Positions 18,081 through 26,666 of a DNA stretch of 42,447 bases are shown piece by piece. The first letter of the stretch is position 1; each line of letters starts with the position of its first letter. A program made the translations under genes and the position numbers. The notes under the pieces were generated by a model. The model was not told the origin of the DNA, did no database searches, and saw only the letters and a list, made by a program, of their open reading frames with translations. The stretch comes from Pirellulales bacterium (GTDB lineage Bacteria; Planctomycetota; Planctomycetia; Pirellulales; Thermoguttaceae): positions 1 to 42,447 of the forward strand of contig JADLEL010000054.1 of assembly GCA_020846145.1 (NCBI GenBank), read 5' to 3'.

Positions 18081-18668
18081 TCACATCGAATTCAGCTCGA
18101 TTTCCCGGCTGAGGTTTTCCAGCCGGGAGCGCGCGATATCGAAGGAATTCCCCAGCGAAACGGAGTCGTATTGCGCCACGGTCAATCGCTCCTCGATGCG
18201 CGTCATGGAGTATTCCAAGCCGTCGTCCCAGGCGAGATGGAACGGATAGCCCGAAGGATCGCGATTCTCGTCCGGCGGCGGTTCGCCCACCGGCGCAAAC
18301 TTCAACATGCCGATCGCCAACAGAAGGGATACAGCCAAGGTCGCCGAGGCGACGGACGCGTATTGCGCCCAGGACCGGCGCGCGCGCGTCGCGTCGGGCG
18401 CCATGCCCACGCTTGTCGTGGGCATGTCGCGTAGCTCGACACTTTCCTCATGCCCACGACAAGCGTGGGCATGGCGCCCGGTGGGAATATCGAGCAGCCG
18501 CTCGATGGCGGCTTTTTCCAAATTATTGCCGGGTTGGAGCAAATTTCCCCACGCCATCCAGCCTTCGCGCCAAGCGGAAACCTCCGGGTCGAGATCGCCT
18601 TGCGATTCGGCCGCGGTGGCCTGCTCCAGGCGGCGCGCCAATTCTTGTTGTTTGAGTTCTTCGTTCAT
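18081..18668 (-). CDS. Single-pass membrane protein, putative anti-sigma partner
   Basis: A 195-residue protein, start at ATG 18668 (GGAAG upstream) directly after the sigma gene. Residues 1-62 are soluble and helical (NEELKQQELARRLEQATAAE). A membrane helix spans about 104-122 (ASVASATLAVSLLLAIGML), and residues 123-195 are extracytoplasmic (EYSMTRIEERLTVAQYD). Gene order and topology suggest an anti-sigma factor; no zinc-binding HxxxCxxC is present, so this is inference. Residues 64-91 are encoded by an 84-bp palindromic repeat inserted in frame, giving odd His/Cys-rich sequence (GRHAHACRGHEESV) between the soluble part and the helix. Confidence 0.6.
   Translation of the reverse strand: MNEELKQQELARRLEQATAAESQGDLDPEVSAWREGWMAWGNLLQPGNNLEKAAIERLLDIPTGRHAHACRGHEESVELRDMPTTSVGMAPDATRARRSWAQYASVASATLAVSLLLAIGMLKFAPVGEPPPDENRDPSGYPFHLAWDDGLEYSMTRIEERLTVAQYDSVSLGNSFDIARSRLENLSREIELNSM
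18396..18479. repeat. 84-bp palindromic module inside a coding gene
   Basis: Two 31-bp inverted arms (GGGCGCCATGCCCACGCTTG... and its complement) enclose a 22-bp loop. The same module, also 84 bp, is the core of the CTAG element at 6290-6433. At 28 codons it keeps the reading frame of the membrane protein and contains no stop on the coding strand. Confidence 0.85.
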
Positions 18669-18692
18669 TTCGATTCTTCCACGACCGAGCAA

Positions 18693-18749
18693 GTAGGTTA
18701 TGCTTTCGCATAACAAGGGATGAAATCGTTATGCTGAAGCATAACCTAC
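18693..18749. repeat. GTAG + GTTATGC hairpin, inverted pair (copy 1)
   Basis: Head GTAG then stem GTTATGC/GCATAAC with loop TTTC (18693-18714), followed by the inverted partner ending CTAC (18728-18749), loop TGAA. This is a two-REP unit. The plus-strand CTA at 18746-18748 is the TAG stop of the sigma factor gene, so the element's head supplies the stop codon. Confidence 0.85.
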
Positions 18750-19279
18750 TTCTTCGACTCCTCCACCAACAGCGTGCGGAGCGTTTCCAAGGCGCGGCGG
18801 CAGTGGCTCAGGGCCGTGCTTAACGGGCAGCCGATTTCCGCGGCGATTTCCGCGAAACTCATCTGCCCGAAAAATCGCAACAGCAACACTCGCCGCTGCA
18901 TGGGCGAAAGGCCGCGCATCGCCTCCTGCAACTGCGCCGTTTTTTCTCGCCGGTCCAACGCAACCGACGGGTCGTCGTCGCGGCTCGGCGGTTCGCGTTT
19001 TTTCCACTCCTCGCCGTCGAGGGTGATTTCCGGCCGGGCCTTGCGATGCCGATCGCAAGCCAACCGGTCGGCGATCTTCAGCAAATACGCCCGGGCATGT
19101 CCGTTGTCCCGATAACTCGCCCGGGCTTGCCATGCGCGGCGAAAAACCTCCTGCAGCAGATCGTCGGCCGCATCCGCACGGCGCGTCATGCCGAGAAGAT
19201 AACCGTGAACCGCGAGGCTATGCTCGCGAACCCAAGCGGCGAACTGCTCGGCCTGTTGTTCCGACTCGTGGGATGCCAT
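18746..19279 (-). CDS. ECF-type RNA polymerase sigma factor
   Basis: A 177-residue sigma-70 family protein with only regions 2 and 4. Region 2: DDLLQEVFRRAWQARASYRD (about residues 39-58) and ARAYLLKIADRLACDRHRK. Region 4: LSPMQRRVLLLRFFGQMSFAEIAAEIGCPLSTALSHCRRALETLR (about 124-168), with the recognition helix ending in this stretch. It directs RNA polymerase to a specific promoter set. The next gene downstream encodes a membrane protein likely to hold it inactive. Its TAG stop lies in a GTAG-headed repeat. Length is usual for the group. Confidence 0.92.
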   Translation of the reverse strand: MASHESEQQAEQFAAWVREHSLAVHGYLLGMTRRADAADDLLQEVFRRAWQARASYRDNGHARAYLLKIADRLACDRHRKARPEITLDGEEWKKREPPSRDDDPSVALDRREKTAQLQEAMRGLSPMQRRVLLLRFFGQMSFAEIAAEIGCPLSTALSHCRRALETLRTLLVEESKK

Positions 19280-19390
19280 ACTAATCCGTTAAACGCGGAG
19301 GGGGAGAATTTTATTGCAGCATGAGGATTGTTTTTTAGCGTTTTCCGTTGAAATTCAGTATAATCCGAATAGATCAAAAAGTGTAAAGTA

Positions 19391-19482
19391 GTAGTAGGGC
19401 GGGTCAAGCGGAGCACCGCCCCACCTCAATATTATGTTGTCAAGGAATATGGTGGGACTGCGCTTCGCTTGTCCCACCCTAC
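19391..19482. repeat. GTAG + GGCGGG/GGTGGG hairpins, inverted pair
   Basis: The left unit starts GTAGTAGGGCGGGTCAAGCG and closes CACCGCCCCACC. The right unit, read on the minus strand, is GTAG followed by GGTGGGAC-AAGCGAAGCGCA-GTCCCACC. It ends 14 bp before the start of the next gene, so it lies within its upstream region. A single related unit is at 32477. Confidence 0.7.
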
Positions 19483-19496
19483 TTTAGGGGTGAAAC

Positions 19497-21875
19497 ATGG
19501 TTTTCCACAGGTTTTTTGCACTTTCTTTGCTGATATCCGCGTTGCTGTTGGCGCAGTTTGGGGCAAATGCGGCATCATTGCGGGCCGAAATCACCGCCGA
19601 ACAGGTCCGCGAAGCCATCGACAAAGGCATCAGATACCTCACGCAGCAGCAGAATCCGAACGGCTCCTGGTCCGATTATTTGGGTTATCCGGGGGGGGCG
19701 ACCGCGCTTTGCACGCTGGCGTTATTGAACGCGGGCGTCGATCCCGACGAGCCGCAAATCCAAAAGGCGCTCGGCTATCTGCGGAAGGTAAAATCCGAAA
19801 GAACATACGTGGTCGCCTTGCAAACGATGGTCTTCTGCCGGGCGGAACCCGACAAAGACCGTTTGCGCATCCGCGGCAACGTCAAGTGGCTCGAAGGCAC
19901 GCAACTCGCCGAAGGCCCCAACAAAGGCTCTTGGTCCTATCCGGGGGCGGACGGCGACAATTCGAACGCCCAATTCGCCTTGCTCGCGCTGTACGAGGCG
20001 GAGCGGGTCGGCGTGCAGGCCGGCGATCAAACCTGGCGGCTCGCCCGCAAGCATTGGGAAAATTGCCAGCAGCCCAGCGGCGCATGGAATTACAAATCGA
20101 ACAACGCCAACACCGGCAGCATGACCTGCGCGGGGATCAGTTCGCTGGTCATCGCCTCCGACCGCATCCAGCCGCCCGACGCCCGGGTGGTGGGCGGAGA
20201 GATCAAGTGCTGCGTTTCGGGCGAAAGCGGCGAGTCGGACAACCGCATCGACCGCGGCCTCGACTGGCTCGGACGCAACTTTTCCGTCTCCGGCAATCCC
20301 GGCATGGGCCCCGGCATGGGCAAACTCTGGTCGCTCTACTATCTCTACGGTCTGGAACGCGCCGGCCGCTTGACGGCGCACCGCTTCATCGGCGAGCACG
20401 ATTGGTATCGCGAAGGCGCCGAGTTCCTCGTCCGCCGGCAAGACCAACTCTCCGGCTTTTGGGTCGGCACGCTGACCGAAAACGATCCGCTCGTCGGCAC
20501 CAGCTTTGCACTCCTGTTTCTCTCGAAGGGCCGCTGGCCGGTGCTCTTGAGCAAAGTCAAGCACCTGCCGGAAAAAGACTGGAATCAACACCGCCACGAC
20601 GTGAACAACCTGACGCGGTTCGTCGAATCGCGCTGGAAGATGGACTTGACCTGGCAGGTAACCGATCTGCGGATGGCGAGCGTCGAAGACCTGCTGCAAG
20701 CGCCGGTGCTCTACCTCTGCGGCAGCGCCAGCCCGCTGCCGGACGAGCCGCTCAAGCGTCAGGAAATCGCCAATAAAATGCGCGATTATCTCGACCGCGG
20801 CGGTTTTCTGTTCGCCGAGGCGTATTGCGGCGATTCGGGCTTCGATCGCGGATTCCGCGAACTCGTGGCGCTCATCTTCCCCGAAAAAGAATACCGCCTG
20901 CAATTTTTGGAAGCGGAGCATCCGATTTGGCATTATGAGGTCTCCGTTCCGCCCGACAAGATGCGGCCGCTCTACGGCGTGGAATACGGCTGCCGCACGA
21001 GCGTGATTTACGCCCCGTTGGACCCGGTGGAGAAGCCGCGGCCATCGCTCTCCTGCCTGTGGGAGCTTTCCAAAAGCGGGCGCGGGGAAAAATACCCCGA
21101 AGCCGTGCAGGCGCAAATCGACGCCGGGCTGAACACCGGGATCAACATTTTGGCCTATGCCACGAACCGCGAATTGAAGCCCAAGGACGAAAACTTTCGC
21201 GCGGTCCCGCTCCGCAAGCCCGGCGAAAAGGCCGAACCCGGCAAAATCCAGATCGCCAAACTCCAGCATCCCGGGGGCTGCAACGCCGCGCCGCGGGCGC
21301 TGGTGAATCTGCTCGAGGCGGCCGGCGCGTCGCTGAAAATCCGCGCCACCGCGCGGGACGACCTCGTATCGCTCGCCGACGACGCGATCTTCGACTACCA
21401 TCTGCTCTTCATGCACGGGCGGAACGCGTTCCGCTTCACCGACGAGGAACGGAATCGCTTGAAAATCTATCTCCAGCGCGGCGGCGTGCTGCTGGTCGAT
21501 TCGATTTGCGCCAGCACGGCGTTCACCAATTCGTTTCGCGCCGAAATGGCGGCCATTTTCCCCGAGAAGAAACTGGAACGCATTCCGGCCGACGACCCGC
21601 TGTTCACGACGAAGTACGGCGGATTCGAGCTGCGCGAGGTTTCGCGGCGCGATCCGCAGAGCCGTTCGGCAGGCGATCCGGTGTCCGCGGCGATCAAGAA
21701 AGTGCCGCCGGAATTGGAAGGCGTCAAGTTCGACGACCGTTGGGGCGCGATCTTTTCGCCCTACGATCTAAGCTGCGCCTTGGAAAAGCGCGATTCCCTC
21801 GAATGCCGCGGCTACACCCGCGAAGACGCCGCCCGCATCGGACTCAACGCGATTTTGTATTCGCTGCAGCAGTGA
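19497..21875 (+). CDS. Exported prenyltransferase-like toroid plus DUF4159 protein
   Basis: A 792-residue exported protein. Signal peptide residues 1-26 (ALSLLISALLLAQFGANAA). Residues about 35-365 are a squalene-hopene/prenyltransferase-like alpha-toroid repeat (AIDKGIRYLTQQQNPNGSWSD; QPSGAWNYKSNNANTGSMTCAG), which lacks an evident catalytic DxDD. Residues about 385-565 and 590-790 each resemble DUF4159 (VLYLCGSASPLPDEPLKRQE...YLDRGGFLFAEAYCGDSGFD; then LLFMHGRNAFRFTDEERNRLKIYLQRGGVLLVDS), so the domain appears duplicated, the second copy being the better one. Such fusions are common in planctomycetes; function unknown. GGGGTG precedes the ATG. Confidence 0.85.
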   Translation: MVFHRFFALSLLISALLLAQFGANAASLRAEITAEQVREAIDKGIRYLTQQQNPNGSWSDYLGYPGGATALCTLALLNAGVDPDEPQIQKALGYLRKVKSERTYVVALQTMVFCRAEPDKDRLRIRGNVKWLEGTQLAEGPNKGSWSYPGADGDNSNAQFALLALYEAERVGVQAGDQTWRLARKHWENCQQPSGAWNYKSNNANTGSMTCAGISSLVIASDRIQPPDARVVGGEIKCCVSGESGESDNRIDRGLDWLGRNFSVSGNPGMGPGMGKLWSLYYLYGLERAGRLTAHRFIGEHDWYREGAEFLVRRQDQLSGFWVGTLTENDPLVGTSFALLFLSKGRWPVLLSKVKHLPEKDWNQHRHDVNNLTRFVESRWKMDLTWQVTDLRMASVEDLLQAPVLYLCGSASPLPDEPLKRQEIANKMRDYLDRGGFLFAEAYCGDSGFDRGFRELVALIFPEKEYRLQFLEAEHPIWHYEVSVPPDKMRPLYGVEYGCRTSVIYAPLDPVEKPRPSLSCLWELSKSGRGEKYPEAVQAQIDAGLNTGINILAYATNRELKPKDENFRAVPLRKPGEKAEPGKIQIAKLQHPGGCNAAPRALVNLLEAAGASLKIRATARDDLVSLADDAIFDYHLLFMHGRNAFRFTDEERNRLKIYLQRGGVLLVDSICASTAFTNSFRAEMAAIFPEKKLERIPADDPLFTTKYGGFELREVSRRDPQSRSAGDPVSAAIKKVPPELEGVKFDDRWGAIFSPYDLSCALEKRDSLECRGYTREDAARIGLNAILYSLQQ

Positions 21876-21937
21876 TTCGCAGATACCGGAAATAAATATC
21901 GATTCACGAGTGCGTTTGATGATGCAGATTGGCATAA

Positions 21938-22472
<535 letters not shown>

Positions 22473-22489
22473 CGGAAACATTAGTAATA

Positions 22490-22511
22490 GTAGGTTATGC
22501 TTCAGCATAAC
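22490..22511. repeat. GTAG + GTTATGC hairpin, single unit (copy 2)
   Basis: One GTAG-headed unit with stem GTTATGC/GCATAAC and loop TTCA, without an inverted partner. It lies between the convergent antitoxin and FHA genes. Confidence 0.8.
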
Positions 22512-22534
22512 GATGATTGCAATGGCGGCGCAAT

Positions 22535-23686
22535 CTACTCCAATTTCTTGAAAAAGCTCGACAAATCGTCGTCCACGCGCTCCGGCGGGGCGGAAGAAGG
22601 TTCCGCGGATGTCTCCGGCGGGAGCGGAGGCGCGGACGCATATTTCGGCGCGTCCTTGGACCAATCGCCTTTCGCGGCCGAGGGATCGGGCTTTACTATT
22701 GCGGCGGAAGCATTGCCGGCGGCGGCCGGCGGATCGGAACCGGCTCCGGCCGGCGGGCCAAAGTTGTCGATCGGCAGCCGAGCCGCTCGCTTTCGCCGCG
22801 ACGGCCGCTTGCCGAAATAATCGAGCAAGGACCCGACCGACTTTTTCTTCGCCGGCGGCTCGGGCGGAATCGGTGGAAGATTGGGAATGTCGGCGTCGAG
22901 GACCAGTCCCGGAATACCCAACGCCGGCTCATCGCCCGGCGCGGACGATCCTTCGTCGTCCGTTCCCGCCGCGCCGGCAAAATGCCCGAAATTCGGCCCT
23001 TGCGCGAATTCCGGTTTGGGAGCTTCGGCAACGATTTTCGGCAGGGGCGGAGGCGTCGGCGGAGCCGGCTTTTTCGCTGAAATTGCGGGGAAATCGGCAG
23101 GCGGTCTCGGCGAGCTCGGTTCCGAAGGGGGCGCGAAAGATACTTCCGGCAGCCCGGCCGGTTGAGCCACCGCGGGAAAGCCCTCGTTGCTCCCGAAGCC
23201 GAAAAACGAGGGAATCTCCCGCCCCGCGCCGTTCGGCTCGGCAGGAGCTTCGCTTTCCCGGCGTTCGGGGATTTCGTTTGCCCATTGATCTTGGGGCCGA
23301 GGGGGATTCGGTTCTTGTGCGGCGGGCATCGGCGCGGGGGCAGGCTCGGTTTCCGGTTCTTCGTATAAAGTTTTGGGCAGGGCATCGAGATTGCCCAAAT
23401 AAGAGTATTCCGCCCGCAGCGTCAGCGGACCGACCGTAAACTCCGCGCCCGGCGGCAGCGGCGCCATGACGATTTTTCGCCCGCCGACGAAGGTCCCCTG
23501 CGCCGAGTTGAGGTCCTGAACCATGAGCAGGCCGGCGTTGTCGAAAAGCAGGCAGTGCCGTTCGCTGACGGACGGATGGGGAATGACAACCCCGATCCCC
23601 TGGGCGCGGCCGATGATCCTGGGCCGTTTCACGAGAATTTCTTTCGTGCCGGTTTTCGCGCTCACGACAATCAGTTTAACGTCCAT
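22535..23686 (-). CDS. FHA-domain protein with long Pro/Ala-rich tail
   Basis: A 383-residue protein. Residues 1-100 are an FHA domain, which binds phosphothreonine peptides: IIGRAQGIGVVIPHPSVSERH (about 24-44) carries the GR and SxRH motifs, and DLNSAQGTFVGG has the NxxGTxV-like motif. Residues 105-383 are disordered, rich in Pro/Ala/Glu, with repeated PPP and EPSS patches and a final DDLSSFFKKLE. It could be a scaffold read by Ser/Thr kinases such as the one at 13686. The gene stands alone between two repeats. Confidence 0.88.
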   Translation of the reverse strand: MDVKLIVVSAKTGTKEILVKRPRIIGRAQGIGVVIPHPSVSERHCLLFDNAGLLMVQDLNSAQGTFVGGRKIVMAPLPPGAEFTVGPLTLRAEYSYLGNLDALPKTLYEEPETEPAPAPMPAAQEPNPPRPQDQWANEIPERRESEAPAEPNGAGREIPSFFGFGSNEGFPAVAQPAGLPEVSFAPPSEPSSPRPPADFPAISAKKPAPPTPPPLPKIVAEAPKPEFAQGPNFGHFAGAAGTDDEGSSAPGDEPALGIPGLVLDADIPNLPPIPPEPPAKKKSVGSLLDYFGKRPSRRKRAARLPIDNFGPPAGAGSDPPAAAGNASAAIVKPDPSAAKGDWSKDAPKYASAPPLPPETSAEPSSAPPERVDDDLSSFFKKLE

Positions 23687-24058
23687 ATCCTAAGAATAAT
23701 AATCCCCTCCCGCCCGGTCCAGCAATGATCATCCCTCGATTGCCCTAAGAGGTGATATGAGGGGATTTTGGATGCCGATTATGATGCGCATATCACCTAT
23801 TTTTCCATTGTTAGTTCTATGGATGTACTGAATATTATCCATTGGATGGGTATTGACGCACTCATTTCACTAGAGTTTACTTTAGGCAGTTGAAATGCCC
23901 TTGAATGTCTTCTCGGGGGACTTATAATTTCGGGACTCGACAGGTCGTGAATGTGAAATTACCCCGGCAGGTGGCGAAATCTTGCGGGGCAAACGGAAAT
24001 AATTCGAGATCGACTAAGCGAGTTAAAATAATAGTGTATGATTTTATTGCAAGAAGCC
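23687..24058. other. Intergenic gap with no recognised feature
   Basis: About 370 bp, more AT-rich than the flanking genes. No convincing gene, promoter or hairpin stands out. Short open frames here lack start signals and similarity. Confidence 0.5.
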
Positions 24059-24117
24059 GTAGGTTATGCTTCAGCATAACGATCATTGAATATCCGTTAT
24101 GCTGAAGCATAACCTAC
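24059..24117. repeat. GTAG + GTTATGC hairpin, inverted pair (copy 3)
   Basis: Units at 24059-24080 and 24096-24117 are exact reverse complements, each GTAG plus stem GTTATGC/GCATAAC. The pair ends six bases before the tRNA gene, in the place where its promoter would be expected. Confidence 0.85.
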
Positions 24118-24123
24118 GGAATT

Positions 24124-24196
24124 GCGGGTGTAGCTCAATTGGTAGAGCGCCACCTTGCCAAGGTGGTTGTCGTGGGTTCGAATCCCATCACCCGCT
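24124..24196 (+). tRNA. tRNA-Gly (anticodon GCC)
   Basis: A 73-nt cloverleaf without encoded CCA. Acceptor GCGGGTG (24124-24130) pairs with CACCCGC (24189-24195), discriminator T. The anticodon arm CCACCTT-GCC-AAGGTGG places GCC at 24157-24159. The T arm has GTGGG-TTCGAAT-CCCAT. The D loop has the usual AATTGGTAG. It reads glycine codons GGC/GGU. Confidence 0.95.
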
Positions 24197-24223
24197 CTTT
24201 TTTATTGGAGCGCCAAACAAAAT

Positions 24224-24310
24224 CGTTTAGCCCGAAGCCTTCGGCGACGGCGCGGCGCATGATGTTCGACTCCAGCCCCCGCGCCGTCGCCGACGGCTCC
24301 GGGCTAAACG
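24224..24310. repeat. CGTTTAGCCCGGAGCC palindrome, copy 1
   Basis: CGTTTAGCCCGAAGCCTTCG pairs with CGACGGCTCCGGGCTAAACG over about 85 bp, with GGCGACGGCGCGG/CCGCGCCGTCGCC as the inner stem. It separates the tRNA from tig and ends 29 bases before the tig start. Other copies are at 27269 and 42347. Confidence 0.8.
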
Positions 24311-24338
24311 ACGGAAATTGACCGGGACCGATCGTAAC

Positions 24339-25853
24339 ATGGCCGACAGCGAAAACACCGAATTGGACGAATCTTTGCTCGACTCCGACGAAACCGCCGC
24401 GGAAGGCGAGGAGCAGCCGCAGCGTCTGGAATTGGAAGTGAAAATCGAGAATCGCGGCACTTGCGAGCGGCACATCACCGTGACGGTTCCCCGCGAGGAC
24501 ATCGAGCGCTATTATGACAAGGAATTCAGCGACATCATGCCCGAAGCGCAAATTCCCGGCTTTCGGCCGGGCCGCGCGCCGCGCAAGCTGGTGGAGAGCC
24601 GCTTCCGCAAGGAGGTGGCGGGCAAGGTCAAGAGCCAACTGTTGATGGACAGTCTCGGCCAGATCCACGAGGAACAGCAGATTTCCGCGATTAGCGAACC
24701 CGATTTGGATCTCGACGCCGTGGAGATGCCCGACCAAGGGCCGATGACATTCGAATTCAATCTGGAAGTGCGGCCCGAATTCAACGTGCCCAAGTGGAAG
24801 GGATTAAAGATCGAGAAGCCGGTTCACGAAATCACCGCCGCGGACGTCGATGACACGCTGCGGCGGATACTGGAGAAACGCGGCAAGCTCGCACCCTTCG
24901 ACGGACCGGCCGAGCCGGGCGATTACGTTACCGTCAACCTCACCTTCAAGGACGGCGACCGCGTCCTCTCGAGCGCGAACGAGGAAGTCATCCGGCTGCG
25001 TCCCGTGCTGAGTTTCCGCGACGGCAAGATCGAGCAATTCGACAAGCTGATGGCGGGCGTTCGCGCCGGCGAAAGCCGGACGGCCGAGACCGAAGTTTCC
25101 GCCGACGCTCCGACCTTCGATCTCCGCGGCAAGACGGTTACGGCGGTCTTCGAGGTGCTGGAAGTTAAGAAGCTCAAATTGCCCGAACTCAACGCCGAAT
25201 TGCTCGACGAGCTTGGGGGCTTCCAACTCGAGGCCGATCTCCGCGACGCCATCGAGGATCAGCTCGCGCGGAAGTTGGATTACGAACGCCACCAGCGCGC
25301 CCGGGCACAAATCACCGCGGCCCTGACCGAAGCCGCGACTTGGGAACTGCCCCCGAAAATGCTCGAACGGCAGAGCCACCGCGAGTTGGAGCGGGCGGTC
25401 ATGGAATACCGCCGCAGCGGCTTCACCGACGACGAAATCGACGCCCACGCCAACGACCTGCGGCAAAACAGCTACGTCTCCACGGCCAAGGCTCTCAAGG
25501 AGCATTTCATTCTGGAGCGCATCGCCGAGGACGAAAAGATCGACATCGAGGAGCGGGATTACGACGCCGAGATCAAGCTCATCGCCGCGCAGCTCGGCGA
25601 ATCGGCGCGGCGGGTCCGCTCCAAGCTCGAAAAGGCCGGCAACATGGACGTTTTGCGAAACCAGATCGTCGAGCGGAAGGTCGTCGATTTGATTCTCGCC
25701 CACGCCAGCTTCAAGGAAGTGCCCTTCGAGTTCGAGACGACCGTCGCCGAGGCCATCGACCAAGCCTTGAGCGGCCCCACCCACGGCGACATCCCCGAGG
25801 CCAAGCCCGAACCGCAGCGCGAAGAGTTGAAGCCGGGATACGAAAGAAGCTAG
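24339..25853 (+). CDS. tig: Trigger factor
   Basis: A 504-residue ribosome-bound chaperone and peptidyl-prolyl isomerase. The start at ATG 24339 replaces a TTG 21 bases upstream that abuts the palindrome. The ribosome-binding loop GFRPGRAPRKLV (signature GFRxGkxP) is at about residues 74-85. The FKBP-like domain follows (PAEPGDYVTVNLTFKDGD...FDLRGKTVTAVFEVLEVK), then the helical C-terminal arms (KAGNMDVLRNQIVERKVVDLILAHA). An acidic N-terminal extension of about 30 residues and the total length exceed E. coli TF (432). It sits directly ahead of clpP, a common tig-clp order. Confidence 0.93.
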   Translation: MADSENTELDESLLDSDETAAEGEEQPQRLELEVKIENRGTCERHITVTVPREDIERYYDKEFSDIMPEAQIPGFRPGRAPRKLVESRFRKEVAGKVKSQLLMDSLGQIHEEQQISAISEPDLDLDAVEMPDQGPMTFEFNLEVRPEFNVPKWKGLKIEKPVHEITAADVDDTLRRILEKRGKLAPFDGPAEPGDYVTVNLTFKDGDRVLSSANEEVIRLRPVLSFRDGKIEQFDKLMAGVRAGESRTAETEVSADAPTFDLRGKTVTAVFEVLEVKKLKLPELNAELLDELGGFQLEADLRDAIEDQLARKLDYERHQRARAQITAALTEAATWELPPKMLERQSHRELERAVMEYRRSGFTDDEIDAHANDLRQNSYVSTAKALKEHFILERIAEDEKIDIEERDYDAEIKLIAAQLGESARRVRSKLEKAGNMDVLRNQIVERKVVDLILAHASFKEVPFEFETTVAEAIDQALSGPTHGDIPEAKPEPQREELKPGYERS

Positions 25854-25920
25854 GGATTGGGGATTAGGGATTGGGGATAAGCACGATCATTCCAATCCCT
25901 ATATTCCCGATCCCTAATCC
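25854..25920. repeat. Heptad repeat in two inverted arms after tig
   Basis: GGGATTG/GGGATTA-type heptads (25854-25879) are followed by the complement CCCTATA, CCCGATC, CCCTAAT (25893-25920). It begins at the tig stop and ends 26 bases before clpP1. Confidence 0.7.
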
Positions 25921-25946
25921 ATTAAAGAAGCAGGAAGGATTCCGAC

Positions 25947-26576
25947 ATGAGCGATTTTCCCCGCCCCTTCGCGATCGATCCGCGGTTGGCCTACGGCGAT
26001 TATCAGCGGCAGCGGCAGCTTACGCTGGGCGATTTGCTGCTGGAAAACCGGATCATCTTCCTCCAGGGCGAAATTCACGACGGCAACGCCAACGAACTGG
26101 TGATGAAGCTCTTATTCTTGCAGAGCGAGAACCGCCGCAAGCAGATTCACTTCTACATCAATTCGCCCGGCGGCAGCGTCAGCGCCACGCTGGCGATTTA
26201 CGATACGATGCAGATTCTGAGTTGCCCGGTTTCGACCTACTGCGTGGGCCTCGCGGCCAGCGGCGGCGCGGTGCTTCTGGCCGGCGGCACGAAGGGCAAA
26301 CGCTTCGCCCTGCCGCACGCCAAAGTAATGATCCACCAGCCTTACGGCCAGGTCGGCGGGCAAGTTTCGGACATCGAAATCCAGGCCTCCGAAATCCTCA
26401 AGACCCGCGACGTGCTGAACCAAATCCTCTCGTCGCACACCGGGCAGCCCATCGAACGCATCGCCAAGGACACCGACCGCGATTTCTACATGGACGCCCA
26501 GCACGCCAAGGATTACGGCATCGTGGACGACATCCTCGGCAAGCAAGCGGTCGAAGTCGATGATGACGAGAAGTAA
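25947..26576 (+). CDS. clpP1: ClpP protease subunit, variant active-site loop
   Basis: A 209-residue ClpP-fold serine protease. The oxyanion strand INSPGGSVSA is at 71-80. The nucleophile Ser105 sits in GLAASGGA rather than the usual CASMGA; His130 is in MIHQP, and Asp179 closes the triad in DTDRD. It carries a longer N-terminus than E. coli ClpP. Together with the canonical ClpP2 next door it probably forms a hetero-tetradecamer, as known for paired ClpPs in other bacteria. No Clp ATPase is in the window. Whether the SM-to-SG change lowers activity cannot be told from sequence. Confidence 0.92.
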   Translation: MSDFPRPFAIDPRLAYGDYQRQRQLTLGDLLLENRIIFLQGEIHDGNANELVMKLLFLQSENRRKQIHFYINSPGGSVSATLAIYDTMQILSCPVSTYCVGLAASGGAVLLAGGTKGKRFALPHAKVMIHQPYGQVGGQVSDIEIQASEILKTRDVLNQILSSHTGQPIERIAKDTDRDFYMDAQHAKDYGIVDDILGKQAVEVDDDEK

Positions 26577-26578
26577 GC

Positions 26579-26648
26579 AGAGTGGAGAGTGGAGAGTGGA
26601 GAGTTTTACAACTGCCCACTCTCCACTCTCCACTCTCCACTATCCACT
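26579..26648. repeat. Heptad repeat in two inverted arms between the clpP genes
   Basis: GAGTGGA heptads (26580-26603) are mirrored by CTCTCCA heptads (26617-26648), making a long potential hairpin in the putative tig-clpP1-clpP2 transcript. AAGGAG follows at the end of the array, ahead of clpP2. Confidence 0.8.
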
Positions 26649-26666
26649 TAAGGAGCGCAGCGACTT

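Noticed and set aside
24237..24310. The palindrome next to the tRNA considered as an attachment site
   Set aside because: There is no integrase, and no repeat of the tRNA 3' end was found in the window; the palindrome has copies beside non-tRNA genes.
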